NCBI RefSeq assembly: GCF_000015045.1
Contig: NC_008609.1
Coordinates: forward strand, 3,944,001 to 4,008,000
DNA: 64,000 nucleotides
Direction: 5' to 3'
From: Pelobacter propionicus DSM 2379
GTDB taxonomy: Bacteria; Desulfobacterota; Desulfuromonadia; Geobacterales; Pseudopelobacteraceae
Within the stretch, counting starts at the first letter, position 1, and each line of letters opens with the position of its first letter. Made by a program: the position numbers and the translations under genes. Of this stretch, positions 47,695-57,266 are shown piece by piece. The notes below the pieces were generated by a model. That model was not told the DNA's origin. It did no database searches and worked only from the letters and a program-made list of their open reading frames with translations.

Positions 47695-47771
47695 CCTCGC
47701 AGTTCAGGCCCGCGTAATGCACTCGCCCTCTTTCGCGCCTTCTCGGCGGGAGCCAGTTTCCGTTTGGGCAT
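47691..47771 (-). other. Possible remnant of a small basic protein gene
   Basis: A 26-codon frame beginning MPKRKLAPAEKARKRASALR resembles, from memory, the N-terminus of small basic hypothetical proteins in Geobacter. It stops just before the DUF559 frame begins. It could be a truncated gene or chance. The 47695-47906 gap otherwise shows nothing I can name. Confidence 0.25.
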
Positions 47772-47906
47772 TATTCATCCTTAAGCTGATCATGTCGCGA
47801 TAATGGTTCGGGAGTTGACCGGGCGAGGTTTTGGCACGGTCGAACTGCCTTGTTAAAATTTTGCTCTCCTATCTTTCAATATTCCAGGACGGCTACTACC
47901 GCACAC

Positions 47907-48551
47907 CTATGCGAACTCGGGACGTACTCTACGTATCACCCCGGACACATCGCTAATCACATCGCCGCAACACTGTACGAATGCATCGTCCACCTCAACC
48001 AATGTCGATACTTCTGATACATCACCTTCGAAGAAGAAAGATTCTTCTGGGAGTTTAATTCTGAAAGGTAGGGCTGCACCACTCTCAACAAGAGCATCGT
48101 AGCTGCGTCCGCGTCCATGCTTGAGTACGTTGACAGCTAGAAAAAGATCGTCAAAGCGTTCTTTCAAATCTAGCTCTCCTTCGTCATCCAAAATTTTCTT
48201 GGCTTCACCAAATCCATTGCTACAGCTCAGACCTTCTTGTAGGCTAGCTTCAAAAATGGAGAACATGCCGACCGCAAAAATCGCTTTTTGAAGCTGTATC
48301 ATTTGAAGAGTTTTTACTAGGGAAGTGGCGCCGCTCTTTTGCAGAGCCTCAATTGTTCGATCGTTTGCCTTCCTTAAGGTTTCAAGGGTAAAGGTTGCGC
48401 ATCTATCTACCAGTTCGGTAAAACTGTGCATAGTAACTCCAAAGGGTAAGTGGTCTTCTCGGGCTCCCTCGTACATGGAAATCGGCCAACTCTCTATTGA
48501 CCGGTTCACGCGCGTGAACTGGTGATCATCCCAAATGGAACATTTCACCAC
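47907..48551 (-). CDS. Orphan hypothetical protein, possibly HEPN-like
   Basis: The predicted 214-residue protein is mostly helical. It contains FLAVNVLKHGRGRSYDAL, a KHG-x2-R-like segment reminiscent of HEPN folds, but the required R-x4-6-H motif is not clear. Base composition is lower in GC than the neighbours by eye, and the codon choice is less biased, both consistent with recent transfer. The start is uncertain: GTG at 48551, or ATG codons at about residues 26 or 40. It lies between the DUF559/repeat patch and gpmI. I do not recognise the family. Confidence 0.5.
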   Translation of the reverse strand: MVKCSIWDDHQFTRVNRSIESWPISMYEGAREDHLPFGVTMHSFTELVDRCATFTLETLRKANDRTIEALQKSGATSLVKTLQMIQLQKAIFAVGMFSIFEASLQEGLSCSNGFGEAKKILDDEGELDLKERFDDLFLAVNVLKHGRGRSYDALVESGAALPFRIKLPEESFFFEGDVSEVSTLVEVDDAFVQCCGDVISDVSGVIRRVRPEFA

Positions 48552-48627
48552 CTCACAACGCCCCGCCTGAGCGCGAAATCCTCTCCCCTTTCAACCGCTC
48601 CCTGACAAACCCGATCGCCTCCGGCGC

Positions 48628-48671
48628 AGAAAAAAAAGCCGCCCTGTCGGATTGTATCCGAGCCGGACGGC
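48628..48671 (-). terminator. Terminator after gpmI
   Basis: On the minus strand AAGCCGTCC and GGGCGGCTT pair around GGCTCGGATACAATCCGA, which folds too, followed by TTTTTTTT. It lies 36 bp past the gpmI stop and ends the leftward nadD-rsfS-rlmH-gpmI run. Confidence 0.9.
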
Positions 48672-48706
48672 TTCTTTGACCTACCTGTTAATCGTTCCCC
48701 GCGACC

Positions 48707-50239
48707 TCACACCAGGCTCTCCCCGGTCATCTCCCCCGGCTGGGGGAGCCCCAACAGCTTCAGCATGGTGGGCGCGATGTCAGCCAGACAGCCCCCCTGG
48801 CGCAAGGTGGTGCCCCGGCGGCTCTCGTCCACCAGAATCAGCCAGACCGGGTTGGTGGTGTGGGCGGTGAACGGCTCGCCGTTCTCGTCCATCATCCGTT
48901 CGGCATTGCCATGGTCGGCGGTGATCAAAAGCCGTCCCCCCCTGGACAGCACGGCTTCAACCACCCGTCCCGCGCAGGCATCCACCGCCTCCACGGCTTT
49001 GATGGCCGCCTCCAGCACACCGGTGTGGCCCACCATGTCGCAGTTAGCGAAGTTGAGGACGATCACGTCGTATTGGTCGGCCTCCAGGCGGGAGAGCAGC
49101 TCCTCGGTCACCAGATGAACACTCATCTCCGGTTTCTGGTCGTAGGTGGCCACATCCTTGGGGGAGGGGATCAGGCAGCGCTCCTCTCCGGGGAAGGGGG
49201 TCTCGACGCCGCCGTTGAAGAAGAAGGTGACATGGGCATATTTCTCAGTCTCGGCGATGCGCAACTGGGTCAGCCCTGCATCGCTCAGCACCCCGCCCAG
49301 CAGGTTGGTCATCTCCAGCTGCGGGAAGGCGATGGGGAGGCCGAAGGTGGCGTCGTACTCGGTCATACAGACGTAGGAGGAGAGGCGGGGAGGGGAGGGG
49401 CGGAGAAAGCCGTCGAACGTGTCCAGAGCGATGGCACGGGTGATCTCCCGGGCCCGGTCGGAGCGGAAGTTGAAGAAGATGAAACCGTCACCATCCCTGA
49501 CCGTGGCCACCGGCTCATTGCCGTCCATGACTACCGCGGGGAGCCCGAACTCGTCGTACACCCCGGCGGCGTAGCTCTGCCGGATGGCCTCACCCGCCGA
49601 GGGAGAGCGTTCCCCTTTACCCAGGACCATGGCGCTGTAGGCGCGCTCCACCCGCTCCCAGCGGTTGTCCCGGTCCATAGCGTAGTAGCGCCCCATGACC
49701 GTGGCGATCCTGCCGCAGCCGATGCGCTCCAACTCCACCTCAAGTTGGGAGAGGTAGTCGGCCCCGCTCTGGGGCGGCGTGTCGCGGCCGTCCAGCAGGC
49801 AGTGGACAAACACATCGGTCAGCCCTTCACGTTTGGCCAGTTCCAGCAGGGCGAAAAGGTGGCTGTTGTGGGAATGCACCCCGCCATCGGAGAGCAGGCC
49901 GGCCAGATGCAGCCTGCCGCCGGCCGCCTTCGTTTTTTCGATGCACTCCAGGAGAACCGGGTTGGTGAAGAAATCGCCATCGACGATGGCCTTGCTGATG
50001 CGGGTCAGATCCTGGTAGACGACTCTGCCGGCGCCGATGTTGAGATGCCCCACCTCGGAGTTTCCCATCTGGCCGTCCGGCAGCCCCACCGCCATTCCCG
50101 AGGTGCGGATCTGGACATGGGGGTAGTCAGCCAAAAGCCGGTCCAGGTTGGGAGTCTGTGCCTGTGCCACGGCGTTGTGGTCCGCATCCTGATTGATACC
50201 CCAGCCATCGAGAATCAGCAGCAGCAGCGGTTGTTTCAT
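48707..50239 (-). CDS. gpmI: Phosphoglycerate mutase, cofactor-independent
   Basis: iPGM interconverts 3- and 2-phosphoglycerate through a phosphoserine, using Mn2+. The 510-residue protein shows [10 protein letters not shown] (metal Asp), [15 protein letters not shown] (active Ser), [22 protein letters not shown] and [10 protein letters not shown]. Family length is about 510. GAGAGGAT lies before the ATG at 50239; a longer frame to 50293 is open but not iPGM-like. It closes the leftward run behind rlmH and is followed by a terminator. Confidence 0.97.
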   Translation of the reverse strand: MKQPLLLLILDGWGINQDADHNAVAQAQTPNLDRLLADYPHVQIRTSGMAVGLPDGQMGNSEVGHLNIGAGRVVYQDLTRISKAIVDGDFFTNPVLLECIEKTKAAGGRLHLAGLLSDGGVHSHNSHLFALLELAKREGLTDVFVHCLLDGRDTPPQSGADYLSQLEVELERIGCGRIATVMGRYYAMDRDNRWERVERAYSAMVLGKGERSPSAGEAIRQSYAAGVYDEFGLPAVVMDGNEPVATVRDGDGFIFFNFRSDRAREITRAIALDTFDGFLRPSPPRLSSYVCMTEYDATFGLPIAFPQLEMTNLLGGVLSDAGLTQLRIAETEKYAHVTFFFNGGVETPFPGEERCLIPSPKDVATYDQKPEMSVHLVTEELLSRLEADQYDVIVLNFANCDMVGHTGVLEAAIKAVEAVDACAGRVVEAVLSRGGRLLITADHGNAERMMDENGEPFTAHTTNPVWLILVDESRRGTTLRQGGCLADIAPTMLKLLGLPQPGEMTGESLV

Positions 50240-50313
50240 GGGAAATCCTCTCTGTTCGAGACACACAACCAGGTTCCGGGAATCGGCACGCACAAAGCCA
50301 TGAAAAGGGCTGA

Positions 50314-50772
50314 TCAGTGGTGGTACGGCTCGTTGTTCAGGATGGTAAATGAGCGGTAGAGCTGCTCCAGCAAAAACACCCGCACCATCTGGTGGGTAAA
50401 GGTCATGGGAGACAGGGAGAGCAGCCGTCCGCGCCGCCGGAAAGCATCGGAAAAGCCGTAGGCCCCGCCGATGACGAGGACCAGATCCGCCGTGCCGCTG
50501 TCGCGCTGTTTGCCGATATATGCCGCCAGACCGGGAGAATCCATCTGCTCTCCCCGCTCGTCCAGCAACAGCAGCGTAGCACCGGGCGGGATCTGCTTCT
50601 CAAGCCGTTCGCACTCGCGCCGCCGCATCTCCTCGGCCATGGCCCCCTTCTCGTCACGAACCTCCACCAGTTCCAGTGGAGCATAGCGCCGGATTCTGGT
50701 GGCATAGTCGGCCAGAGCCTGTTTCACCCACTCCTCCCGGCTCTTGCCGACCCAGAGGACGCGCAGCCTCAC
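50314..50772 (-). CDS. rlmH: 23S rRNA pseudouridine-1915 N3-methyltransferase
   Basis: RlmH methylates pseudouridine 1915 of 23S rRNA in assembled 70S ribosomes. The 152-residue SPOUT (trefoil-knot) protein has [13 protein letters not shown] and [10 protein letters not shown] with the knot's GGAYG SAM loop, and ends in [21 protein letters not shown], the family C-terminus. It starts 1 bp after the rsfS stop and is 74 bp before gpmI. Confidence 0.97.
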   Translation of the reverse strand: MRLRVLWVGKSREEWVKQALADYATRIRRYAPLELVEVRDEKGAMAEEMRRRECERLEKQIPPGATLLLLDERGEQMDSPGLAAYIGKQRDSGTADLVLVIGGAYGFSDAFRRRGRLLSLSPMTFTHQMVRVFLLEQLYRSFTILNNEPYHH

Positions 50773-51180
50773 CTACTCGCTCTCTCCGTGGGGAGTGCGT
50801 ATGGCCGCGGGCAGTTCAAGTTCCCCTGCCATGTGCCAGAGCCCGTCCAGATCGTAGTAGCGGCGCACCGGTTCGTGGAAGATGTGGACCAGCACGTCAC
50901 CGTAGTCCATGACAATCCACTTCCCCTCGGACTCGCCCTCGATATCGTTGACCTTGCCGAACTTCTTCAAGCCGATGCGGATGCTGTCGGCAATGGCCTG
51001 AACCTGGCGGTCGGAACCGCCCGAGGCGATCACCAGATAGTCGGCGATGGAGGAAATCGTGGAGATGTCCAGGGCGCGGATGTCAAAGGCCTTCTTGTCG
51101 GAGGCCAGCTCAGCGCACCTGATCGCCCGCTCCCGGGAGGTCAGATCTGTTTTTTCTTCTTCTGCTTGTGTCATGGACAT
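50773..51180 (-). CDS. rsfS: Ribosomal silencing factor
   Basis: RsfS (YbeB/Iojap) binds uL14 and blocks subunit joining when nutrients are low. The 135-residue protein has ALDISTISSIADYLVIASG and GYSD-like DIEGESEGKWIVMDYGDVLVH features of the family, ending near YYDLDGLW. Its start overlaps the nadD stop by 10 bp, giving a coupled nadD-rsfS-rlmH trio as in many bacteria. Confidence 0.96.
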   Translation of the reverse strand: MSMTQAEEEKTDLTSRERAIRCAELASDKKAFDIRALDISTISSIADYLVIASGGSDRQVQAIADSIRIGLKKFGKVNDIEGESEGKWIVMDYGDVLVHIFHEPVRRYYDLDGLWHMAGELELPAAIRTPHGESE

Positions 51181-51836
51181 TCTGAATAGATCCTCTGTTC
51201 CTTGATGTACGCCTCCACCTGGGGGGGGACGAGGTAGGTTATGGAGCGCCCTGTCGCTGCAAGCCGGCGGATCTCACTGGAGGAGATGTCCAGCAGGCAT
51301 CCCGCGAAAAAATGGACACGGGTGCCTCCCACATGCTCCAGGCTGCGGGAGGCGGGAGTATAACGGAGTTCCCCCCGGATATCAACCGGCAAGGCCGACA
51401 GGGGGTCGTTGACCTGACGGCCGGGACGTTCCACGACGATCAGGTTGCAGGAACGCAGTATATCGGCGTAGCGACGCCACAGTCCCAGTTCCAGGAAGGA
51501 GTCGCTGCCGATGATGAAGTACAGCTCCGCCTGGGGGTGCTGCTCGCGGAACGTGCCGATGGTATCGATGGAGTAGGATTTTCCGGGGCGCTGTCCCTCG
51601 ATCTCGGAGAGCTCGAAAGCCCGGTTTCCGGCGATGGCCAGTCTGACCATCTGGCAGCGCTGATGGAAGGGCACCTCGCCGGCCAGCGGTTTGTGGGGAG
51701 GATCTGCAACCGGAATGAACAGCACCCGATCCAGCCCGCACAACTCGCGTGCCTCCTCGGCGATGCGCAGATGGGCCATATGTATGGGATTGAACGTGCC
51801 ACCCATCAGGCCGATTTTCATGACAGGCGAAACCAT
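51171..51836 (-). CDS. nadD: Nicotinate-nucleotide adenylyltransferase
   Basis: NadD makes nicotinic-acid adenine dinucleotide in NAD synthesis. The up to 221-residue protein shows GLMGGTFNPIHMAHL (the GxFxPxHxGH ATP motif) and later SSSEIRRLAATGRSITYLVP (the SxTxxR-type motif). The ATG at 51836 overlaps the upstream stop as TAATG, while a second ATG at 51821 begins MKIGLMGG and is the usual NadD start. Either would be translated. Confidence 0.96.
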   Translation of the reverse strand: MVSPVMKIGLMGGTFNPIHMAHLRIAEEARELCGLDRVLFIPVADPPHKPLAGEVPFHQRCQMVRLAIAGNRAFELSEIEGQRPGKSYSIDTIGTFREQHPQAELYFIIGSDSFLELGLWRRYADILRSCNLIVVERPGRQVNDPLSALPVDIRGELRYTPASRSLEHVGGTRVHFFAGCLLDISSSEIRRLAATGRSITYLVPPQVEAYIKEQRIYSECP

Positions 51837-52942
51837 TACTGCGACATTCCCTTCTTCCTGATGATCAGCATAGCCAGCGCCCGTTCAGCCTCATGGGCCA
51901 GGGTGCGCAGTTCAGCAAGACAGGCCATCGGATCATCCATCTCAACCGAAACCAGCAGCACCGCCACCGCCCTGTTGCCCAAGACCACCGGGAGCACAAA
52001 CAGGGACGCATCCCCGGGCAGCTCCAGCAGCTGGAGGATCCGCCGGTTCTCCGGCGTATCCATCAGGGGACCCAGGGAGTATCTCCTCCCTTCGGCCACA
52101 TCCCGCACTACCGATGACTCGTGCAGAACCAGGTCATCGGTCTCAATCAGGTCGATCCTTCTGCCATTGCTCACTCCGCGCCACCCAACGGCACCGGTTC
52201 CCCGCATCTGAAACAGCGCGCCCGTGCCAAATAGTTGGCCCATGTGCTCGATCAGCAGATCACCCACCTCATCGGTGGAACCCGCCCGAGCCAGTTTTCC
52301 GGAGGTGCGTTGCGGAACAGCCGGTCGTGCGATCGTTTCCGAGCAGCTCCCTTCGCCTGCCAGAGCCTCGTTCAGGCAGGAAAAATCCTCATACTCAACC
52401 GCCTCGTCCTGCCTGGGGCGCTGTTCCTCTTCCGGCATGGCCGCTTGCCCCGGACAGGGAGGGGAGTTCCTGCGCCTCAGGTCCGCAAGCCGGCGGTAAC
52501 GCGACTCGCCGCCGCTGATCCGGTAGTATCTGGCCTGGGCATCTGAAATGCGAACATCGGGAGCGATGTAGGGCTGCACCACGCATCCGGTCATAAAGGC
52601 TATGTCTTCCAGTGCCCTGAAATCGTTCGGGTCGCTCATGGCCAGCCCCAGGCGGTTTCGTTCCAGCTTGAAGGGCATGACGTTGTACTTTACCGCCATG
52701 GAGCGGGAAAAATCGCGAATAAGATCTCCGGGAATCGATGACAGCTCGGAACGGCCGACAAAGGGGACCCCCAGCTTGGCGCTTAAGGCACGGCCGAGAG
52801 CGTTTTCCTCCACATAGCCCAGTTCAAACAGGGCGCTGCCCAGCTTGATGCCACGGCCAGCCTGGCTCTCCAGCGCCTCTTCCAGTTGGGTGTTCGTGAT
52901 CAGCCGATCGCGGAGTAACAGCTCTCCCAGTCGTAATTCCAT
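51836..52942 (-). CDS. MshEN-domain protein with GAF-like C-terminus
   Basis: The 368-residue protein opens MELRLGELLLRDRLITNTQL, a MshEN (T2SS/T4P GspE N-terminal) repeat with LGSALFELGYVEENALGRAL. MshEN domains bind cyclic di-GMP through RLGxxLxxxGxIxxxxLxxxL elements. After a Pro/Glu-rich linker (about 165-235) a GAF-like region follows (LGPLMDTPENRRILQLLELP, LFVLPVVLGNRAVAVLLVS). The ATPase domain of GspE is missing. The start at 52942 has GAGGGAG upstream. It is coupled to nadD by TAATG. A c-di-GMP sensor is possible. Confidence 0.75.
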   Translation of the reverse strand: MELRLGELLLRDRLITNTQLEEALESQAGRGIKLGSALFELGYVEENALGRALSAKLGVPFVGRSELSSIPGDLIRDFSRSMAVKYNVMPFKLERNRLGLAMSDPNDFRALEDIAFMTGCVVQPYIAPDVRISDAQARYYRISGGESRYRRLADLRRRNSPPCPGQAAMPEEEQRPRQDEAVEYEDFSCLNEALAGEGSCSETIARPAVPQRTSGKLARAGSTDEVGDLLIEHMGQLFGTGALFQMRGTGAVGWRGVSNGRRIDLIETDDLVLHESSVVRDVAEGRRYSLGPLMDTPENRRILQLLELPGDASLFVLPVVLGNRAVAVLLVSVEMDDPMACLAELRTLAHEAERALAMLIIRKKGMSQ

Positions 52943-53026
52943 TACGCACTCCCTCGCTCTAAAGCGATGACCGCAGGAACCATCACGATCTCCATCAGGG
53001 AAATCCCCGGCCACGCGCCGCGGGGC

Positions 53027-53965
53027 CTAGTCATCCGTGAAACCATGGCTGCTTCTGATCACGAAGCGCGGCCGATGGCGCACTTCCTGGTAGATCTTGC
53101 CCACATATTCGCCCACGACTCCGATCCCCAGGATGATGATGCCGGCAAAGAAGAGCAGGATCGCGAACAGAAGCAGGCTCCACTCCAGCCCGGCGCCCAC
53201 AAGGAAGCGCCAGATCAAAAGAAGCAGCGTGAGCAGGGCAGCGAAGAACGTGGTGGCCAGGCCGAGGCGGGTGAACAGGCGCAGCGGCATGATCGAGCAG
53301 GAGGTGATCTGGTCGCCAGTTCCGCGCAGCAGAGCGGAGAGCGGAACGTTCCCCTCACCGCTGCCGCGTTCGGCGTGAAGGCCACGAACCTCCGCCGGGT
53401 TCGAGCAGAAGGAGTAGGCCAGGACCGGAATACTGGTGGTGGTCTCCCGGCAGCGGTTGATGGTGGCTACGATATCCCGATGGTAGGCCCGCAGCGTGCA
53501 GCCGGGATCGCTCATGCGCATGCCGGTCAGGGCGGTGCCGGCCAGGCTGAGCAGCCGCGTCGCCACCCGACGGAGAGCGCGGTCCTGGCGCTTCTGGCTC
53601 ACGATCCCGACCAGGTCGCGCCCCCGTTCCATCTCGGCCACAAGCCGCGGAATCTCTTCCGGCGGGTCGCTCAAATCGGCAGCCAGCGTGACAACGACCA
53701 CCCCCCTGGCTTTTCCGAAGCCGGCCAGGAAGGCCGTCTGGCCGCCGAAGCTACCGTTAAGTTCGATGATCTTGACACCGGGATACTCCTTCGCCATACC
53801 ACGGAGAATCTGGGCCGAGCGGTCGCGGGAACCGTCATCGGAGAAAATGATCTCAAACGCCTTGCCCATACCCTGCAAAACCGGGTAGAGCCGCTCCATG
53901 AAGGGGGTCAGATTGTATTCATCATCGCGAACCGCAACAACGATGCTCAGATAGGGATGATTCAT
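53027..53965 (-). CDS. Family 2 glycosyltransferase, GtrB/DPM1-like
   Basis: The 312-residue protein begins YLSIVVAVRDDEYNL, with EIIFSDDGSRDRSAQIL and VVTLAADLSDPPEEI (the DxD-type motif) of dolichyl/undecaprenyl-phosphate sugar transferases. Two membrane segments at the C-terminus (LGLATTFFAALLTLLLLIW and LLLFAILLFFAGIIILGIG) anchor it, as in GtrB. It probably transfers a sugar to undecaprenyl phosphate. It lies 15 bp from rnd and 84 bp before the MshEN gene, all on one strand. Confidence 0.88.
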   Translation of the reverse strand: MNHPYLSIVVAVRDDEYNLTPFMERLYPVLQGMGKAFEIIFSDDGSRDRSAQILRGMAKEYPGVKIIELNGSFGGQTAFLAGFGKARGVVVVTLAADLSDPPEEIPRLVAEMERGRDLVGIVSQKRQDRALRRVATRLLSLAGTALTGMRMSDPGCTLRAYHRDIVATINRCRETTTSIPVLAYSFCSNPAEVRGLHAERGSGEGNVPLSALLRGTGDQITSCSIMPLRLFTRLGLATTFFAALLTLLLLIWRFLVGAGLEWSLLLFAILLFFAGIIILGIGVVGEYVGKIYQEVRHRPRFVIRSSHGFTDD

Positions 53966-53980
53966 GGGCTGCTCACGCCA

Positions 53981-55129
53981 TCAGCCCGCCGACAGTTCAG
54001 TCAGCAACTCCTGACCATACAGCCCCTTCTGCCAGTCGCGCATGCCGGCGATGCCGTCCAGTGCAGCGATACTGGCGGGATTGGCATCGGCGATCCCCTC
54101 CAATAGCCAGTTGGGAGCTATCACCCCCGGCTCGAGCCCCAGCCTGCGGCTCTCCCCCTGGCGCCAGGATTTGAGGCACTTGATGCGTTCCTTTGTTCCG
54201 TCGACAGGCTCCTCGCGCTGCAAACGGGGAAAACGGGGCAACCGTTCCTCGGGCAGTACCAGGGCGTCGGCCACGGCTGACAGAACCCTTTCGCCAAGAC
54301 GCTGGATCTGCCCGGGGGTCATGCCCTTGATGAACGACAGTTCGGCCAGGGAGCGGGGTTTCTTTTCTGCTATTTCCAGCAGCGTATCGCCCGAGATGAC
54401 CTTGAAAGGCGGGCGGTCCAGTTCCCGCGCCTGGCTGTCGCGCAGCTGCAGGAGTTCTTCCAGCACCGCGAGCGCCCGTCCCCGCAGCTTGCCGGCTCCC
54501 TTGCAGGCGAGAAACAGCGGACCCTCTTTCTCGCTGACCCTGGCCTGGCAGACCAGGCGGCACTCCTCCTCCAGCCAGGCCAGGCGCCCCTTCTCCAGCA
54601 GTTCGTCCCGCAGCATGTCGTACAGGCGCAAAAGGTCGGCGGTATCGGCAACGGCATAGGCGCGCATCTCGGGGGAGAGCGGGCGCTTGCTCCAGTCTGC
54701 CTTCTGGTATTTCTTGTTCAGTTCGATGCCGAAACGAGCCTTGAGCAGCGCGGCCAGACCGAATTCGGTGATACCCAGCAGGCGCGAAGCGATCATGGTG
54801 TCGAACAGGTTCGTCACTTCGATGCCATGATCGCGGTGCAGCGAGCGGATGTCATAGTCGGCACCGTGCATGACGATCAGTATGTCCCGGTTGCCCAGCG
54901 GAGCGGCCAGCGGCGACAGATCCTTCAGTGCCAGGGGGTCGATCAGCCAGCTCTCGGTTCTGGTTGATATCTGTATCAGACAGACTTTTTCGCGGTAGTG
55001 GTGCAGCGAATCCATCTCCAGATCCACGGCAACTTCTCGTTCGGAATTGATACTGCCGGCCACTTCGGCCAGCCTCCCTCCGTCGGTTATCATTTCGCAG
55101 GCCCCCGCCCGCTGTTCCAGTGATGTCAA
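53981..55129 (-). CDS. rnd: Ribonuclease D
   Basis: RNase D trims tRNA 3' ends. The 382-residue protein shows the DEDDy motifs: AVDLEMDSL (Exo I), VMHGADYDIRSLHRDH (Exo II) and MRAYAVADTADLLRLYD (Exo III, with the Tyr). A C-terminal HRDC domain follows (RPPFKVISGDTLLEIAEKKP). Length is close to E. coli RNase D (375). Its start overlaps the mqnC stop by 4 bp (ATGA). Confidence 0.95.
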   Translation of the reverse strand: MTSLEQRAGACEMITDGGRLAEVAGSINSEREVAVDLEMDSLHHYREKVCLIQISTRTESWLIDPLALKDLSPLAAPLGNRDILIVMHGADYDIRSLHRDHGIEVTNLFDTMIASRLLGITEFGLAALLKARFGIELNKKYQKADWSKRPLSPEMRAYAVADTADLLRLYDMLRDELLEKGRLAWLEEECRLVCQARVSEKEGPLFLACKGAGKLRGRALAVLEELLQLRDSQARELDRPPFKVISGDTLLEIAEKKPRSLAELSFIKGMTPGQIQRLGERVLSAVADALVLPEERLPRFPRLQREEPVDGTKERIKCLKSWRQGESRRLGLEPGVIAPNWLLEGIADANPASIAALDGIAGMRDWQKGLYGQELLTELSAG

Positions 55130-56199
55130 ACGCTAAACTCCCTCAGTATTTTGTACGTTGTCGTGCGTTGGGCGGCCTTGAATCCCGCCCCGGCGATCAG
55201 GGCCACCATCTGGTCGCGGGACATGCGGAAGCGGCATCCGGCGGCTGCCACGACGTTTTCCTCCAGCATGGTGCCCCCCAGATCGTTTGCGCCAAAGGAG
55301 AGCGAAACCTGCGCCAGCTTGGCCCCCTGGGTGACCCAACTGGCCTGGATGTTGGGGATGTTGTCCAGCACGATCCGCGACAGAGCCAGGACCTTCAGGT
55401 ATTCGACTCCGGTAGCGGTTTCGCCCCCCAGCTCGGTGTTACCGGGCTGGTAGGTCCAGGGGATAAAGGCGGTGAACGATCCGCCGTCATCCTGCAGTTC
55501 GCGCACGCGGAACAGATGCTCCACGATGTCTTCCAGCCGCTCTCCGCAGCCGAACATCATGGTGGCCGTGGTGGGCATGCCCAGCCTGGCCGCCTTGAGC
55601 ATCACCCTGCTCCACTGGCGCCAGCCGATCTTGTTGGGGGATATAGCGCCGCGCACCTCATCCACCAGGATCTCGGCGCCCCCCCCCGGGATGGAATCAA
55701 GCCCGGCACGATGCAGCCGTTCGAGCGCGGTATCGATGGTCAGTCCGGAAACCCTTGCTATGCAGGTGATTTCGGCAGGTGAGAGCGAGTGGTTCTGCAC
55801 CGAGGGAAAGCGCGTGCCGATCTCGCGGAACAGCTCCTCGAAGTAATCGATGGTGAGGGAAGGATTGAGCCCCCCCTGCATAAGCAGTTGGGTGCCTTCC
55901 AGCTCAACCAGTTCAGTTATCTTGGTGAAGATCTCGTCCGGCGTCAGAACGTAGGCGTCTTTAGCAGCGGCGTCCCGGTAGAATGCGCAGAACGAGCAGC
56001 GGGATTCGCAGATGTTGGTGTAGTTAACATTGCGGTCAACGACAAAGGTAACCCTGTTTTCAGGATGATAGCGCCGTCGTATTCCATCCGCCTCCCTGCC
56101 CAACGCCAGCAGATCGGCATGTTTCAGGAGTTGGAGCGCTTCGTCCCGCTCCAGACGGTGGTGTGTGGCTGGTATTTCATGGGTGCTGGTTTGTGTCAT
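55126..56199 (-). CDS. mqnC: Cyclic dehypoxanthinyl futalosine synthase (radical SAM)
   Basis: MqnC cyclises dehypoxanthinyl futalosine in menaquinone synthesis. The 357-residue protein has the radical SAM motif CESRCSFC (Cys 64, 68, 71) in an NYTNIC context, plus GTQLLMQGGLNPSL, which distinguishes it from MqnE. SIPGGGAEILVDE follows. It heads a leftward group with rnd, a glycosyltransferase and the nadD-rsfS-rlmH-gpmI genes. mqnE lies 40 kb away. Confidence 0.94.
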   Translation of the reverse strand: MTQTSTHEIPATHHRLERDEALQLLKHADLLALGREADGIRRRYHPENRVTFVVDRNVNYTNICESRCSFCAFYRDAAAKDAYVLTPDEIFTKITELVELEGTQLLMQGGLNPSLTIDYFEELFREIGTRFPSVQNHSLSPAEITCIARVSGLTIDTALERLHRAGLDSIPGGGAEILVDEVRGAISPNKIGWRQWSRVMLKAARLGMPTTATMMFGCGERLEDIVEHLFRVRELQDDGGSFTAFIPWTYQPGNTELGGETATGVEYLKVLALSRIVLDNIPNIQASWVTQGAKLAQVSLSFGANDLGGTMLEENVVAAAGCRFRMSRDQMVALIAGAGFKAAQRTTTYKILREFSV

Positions 56200-56310
56200 T
56201 CACTCTGCGATTTCTCTGTTTGTAGTTCCCAAGATCCGTTCCCTCAAGACGCGGCAGGTCATTCGCGGGGCAGCCCCGAGTCCGTGCCGATCCTGCACTG
56301 TACGTAGCTC

Positions 56311-57036
56311 TCAGTGGAGCTTCAGGAAGAGCGTCTCCACCGCGCCACTGCCACGAAAGCGGACCTGCAACCGCAGTTCGCGGACCGTGGGCGCTTCTCC
56401 GGGAAAATAGATGAAGCCGCTTGCCAGGGAACCGTCGGGAATAATTTTGCCCTCGATCCCCTTTTCACGGAGATCCTCACCAATCTTGAAACTCCGGCCG
56501 CGCTCGGCATCGCTCCCTGACGCACCGCCGATTACCGCGCCCCCGGCGCCACCGATAACGCCTCCCTTGACAGTTGCCTCTCCAACGCCATGGCCCGACA
56601 CGATGCCTACGGCCAGCCCCAGCAGTGCTCCGGCCGCGGCGCCATAGGCGGCGCCCTTGCCCGCACCGCCGGCAACCGCGCCACCCTGGGTGCTCTTTTC
56701 TACCCGCTCTACCGCCACACCATTGGAGAGAATCTTCCAGTAGCTGTTACCCCTGTCCACCAGGAACGTCTGTCCGGAGACGATTTCAACCCCCTGTCCG
56801 CTCCTGTTGTCGATGACCACCTGTACAGGAAGCACGCCGCTGTTCCGGATGTCGAAGCCGAAGGTCTGCTGCGCCTTTGTCTGGTCGAAGAAGGCTTCCC
56901 CTCCGACCATCAGGCCGGACAGATTCTGGTAGTTGACGTAGTCCTGGGGTGGCCTGAACGGCGCCACCCGGTTTTCATAGGTGGCGCAGGCCGAAAGCTG
57001 GGCGGCAATGAGTAGCGCGCAGAAAATTCTCTTCAT
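56311..57036 (-). CDS. Lipoprotein with glycine-zipper segment
   Basis: The 241-residue protein has a signal ending in QLSAC (Cys 17). A beta-rich N-terminal half is followed by a Gly/Ala-rich zipper at residues about 118-175 (GGAVAGGAGKGAAYGAAAGA, VKGGVIGGAGGAVIGG), which could insert into or cross the outer membrane. The C-terminus is again beta-like. It resembles envelope lipoproteins of the SlyB/Rcs type only in the zipper. Function is unknown. Confidence 0.75.
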   Translation of the reverse strand: MKRIFCALLIAAQLSACATYENRVAPFRPPQDYVNYQNLSGLMVGGEAFFDQTKAQQTFGFDIRNSGVLPVQVVIDNRSGQGVEIVSGQTFLVDRGNSYWKILSNGVAVERVEKSTQGGAVAGGAGKGAAYGAAAGALLGLAVGIVSGHGVGEATVKGGVIGGAGGAVIGGASGSDAERGRSFKIGEDLREKGIEGKIIPDGSLASGFIYFPGEAPTVRELRLQVRFRGSGAVETLFLKLH

Positions 57037-57213
57037 GCCAAACCTCCGATCAAATGAGTGGAAGCGACTGAGTCACTTTAGTTCAGAAACGGCTCATCTG
57101 CAACTCCATTCTGCCCCGCCCATGCGTCAAAAACCTGAAACAGCTCCAGAAGCGCCAAAATTTCGATCTGAGCACATCGACCCCAAAAACCATAGCGGCC
57201 CCTTGCCCAAACC

Positions 57214-57248
57214 GCAAAAACGCCCCGGACAGACCCGGTTTCCGGGGC
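57214..57248 (-). terminator. Terminator after rsmG
   Basis: On the minus strand GCCCCGGA pairs with TCCGGGGC, followed by GTTTTTG. It lies about 18 bp past the rsmG stop and marks the end of the origin-side gene block. Confidence 0.8.
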
Positions 57249-57266
57249 ATACCCTGAGCCGGCTGA

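Noticed and set aside
47826..47850. Sigma54-like TTGGCACGGTCGAACTGCC
   Set aside because: The GG and GC elements are two bases too far apart for a -24/-12 promoter.
48860..50359. 499-codon open frame antisense to gpmI
   Set aside because: A shadow of gpmI with no own signals.
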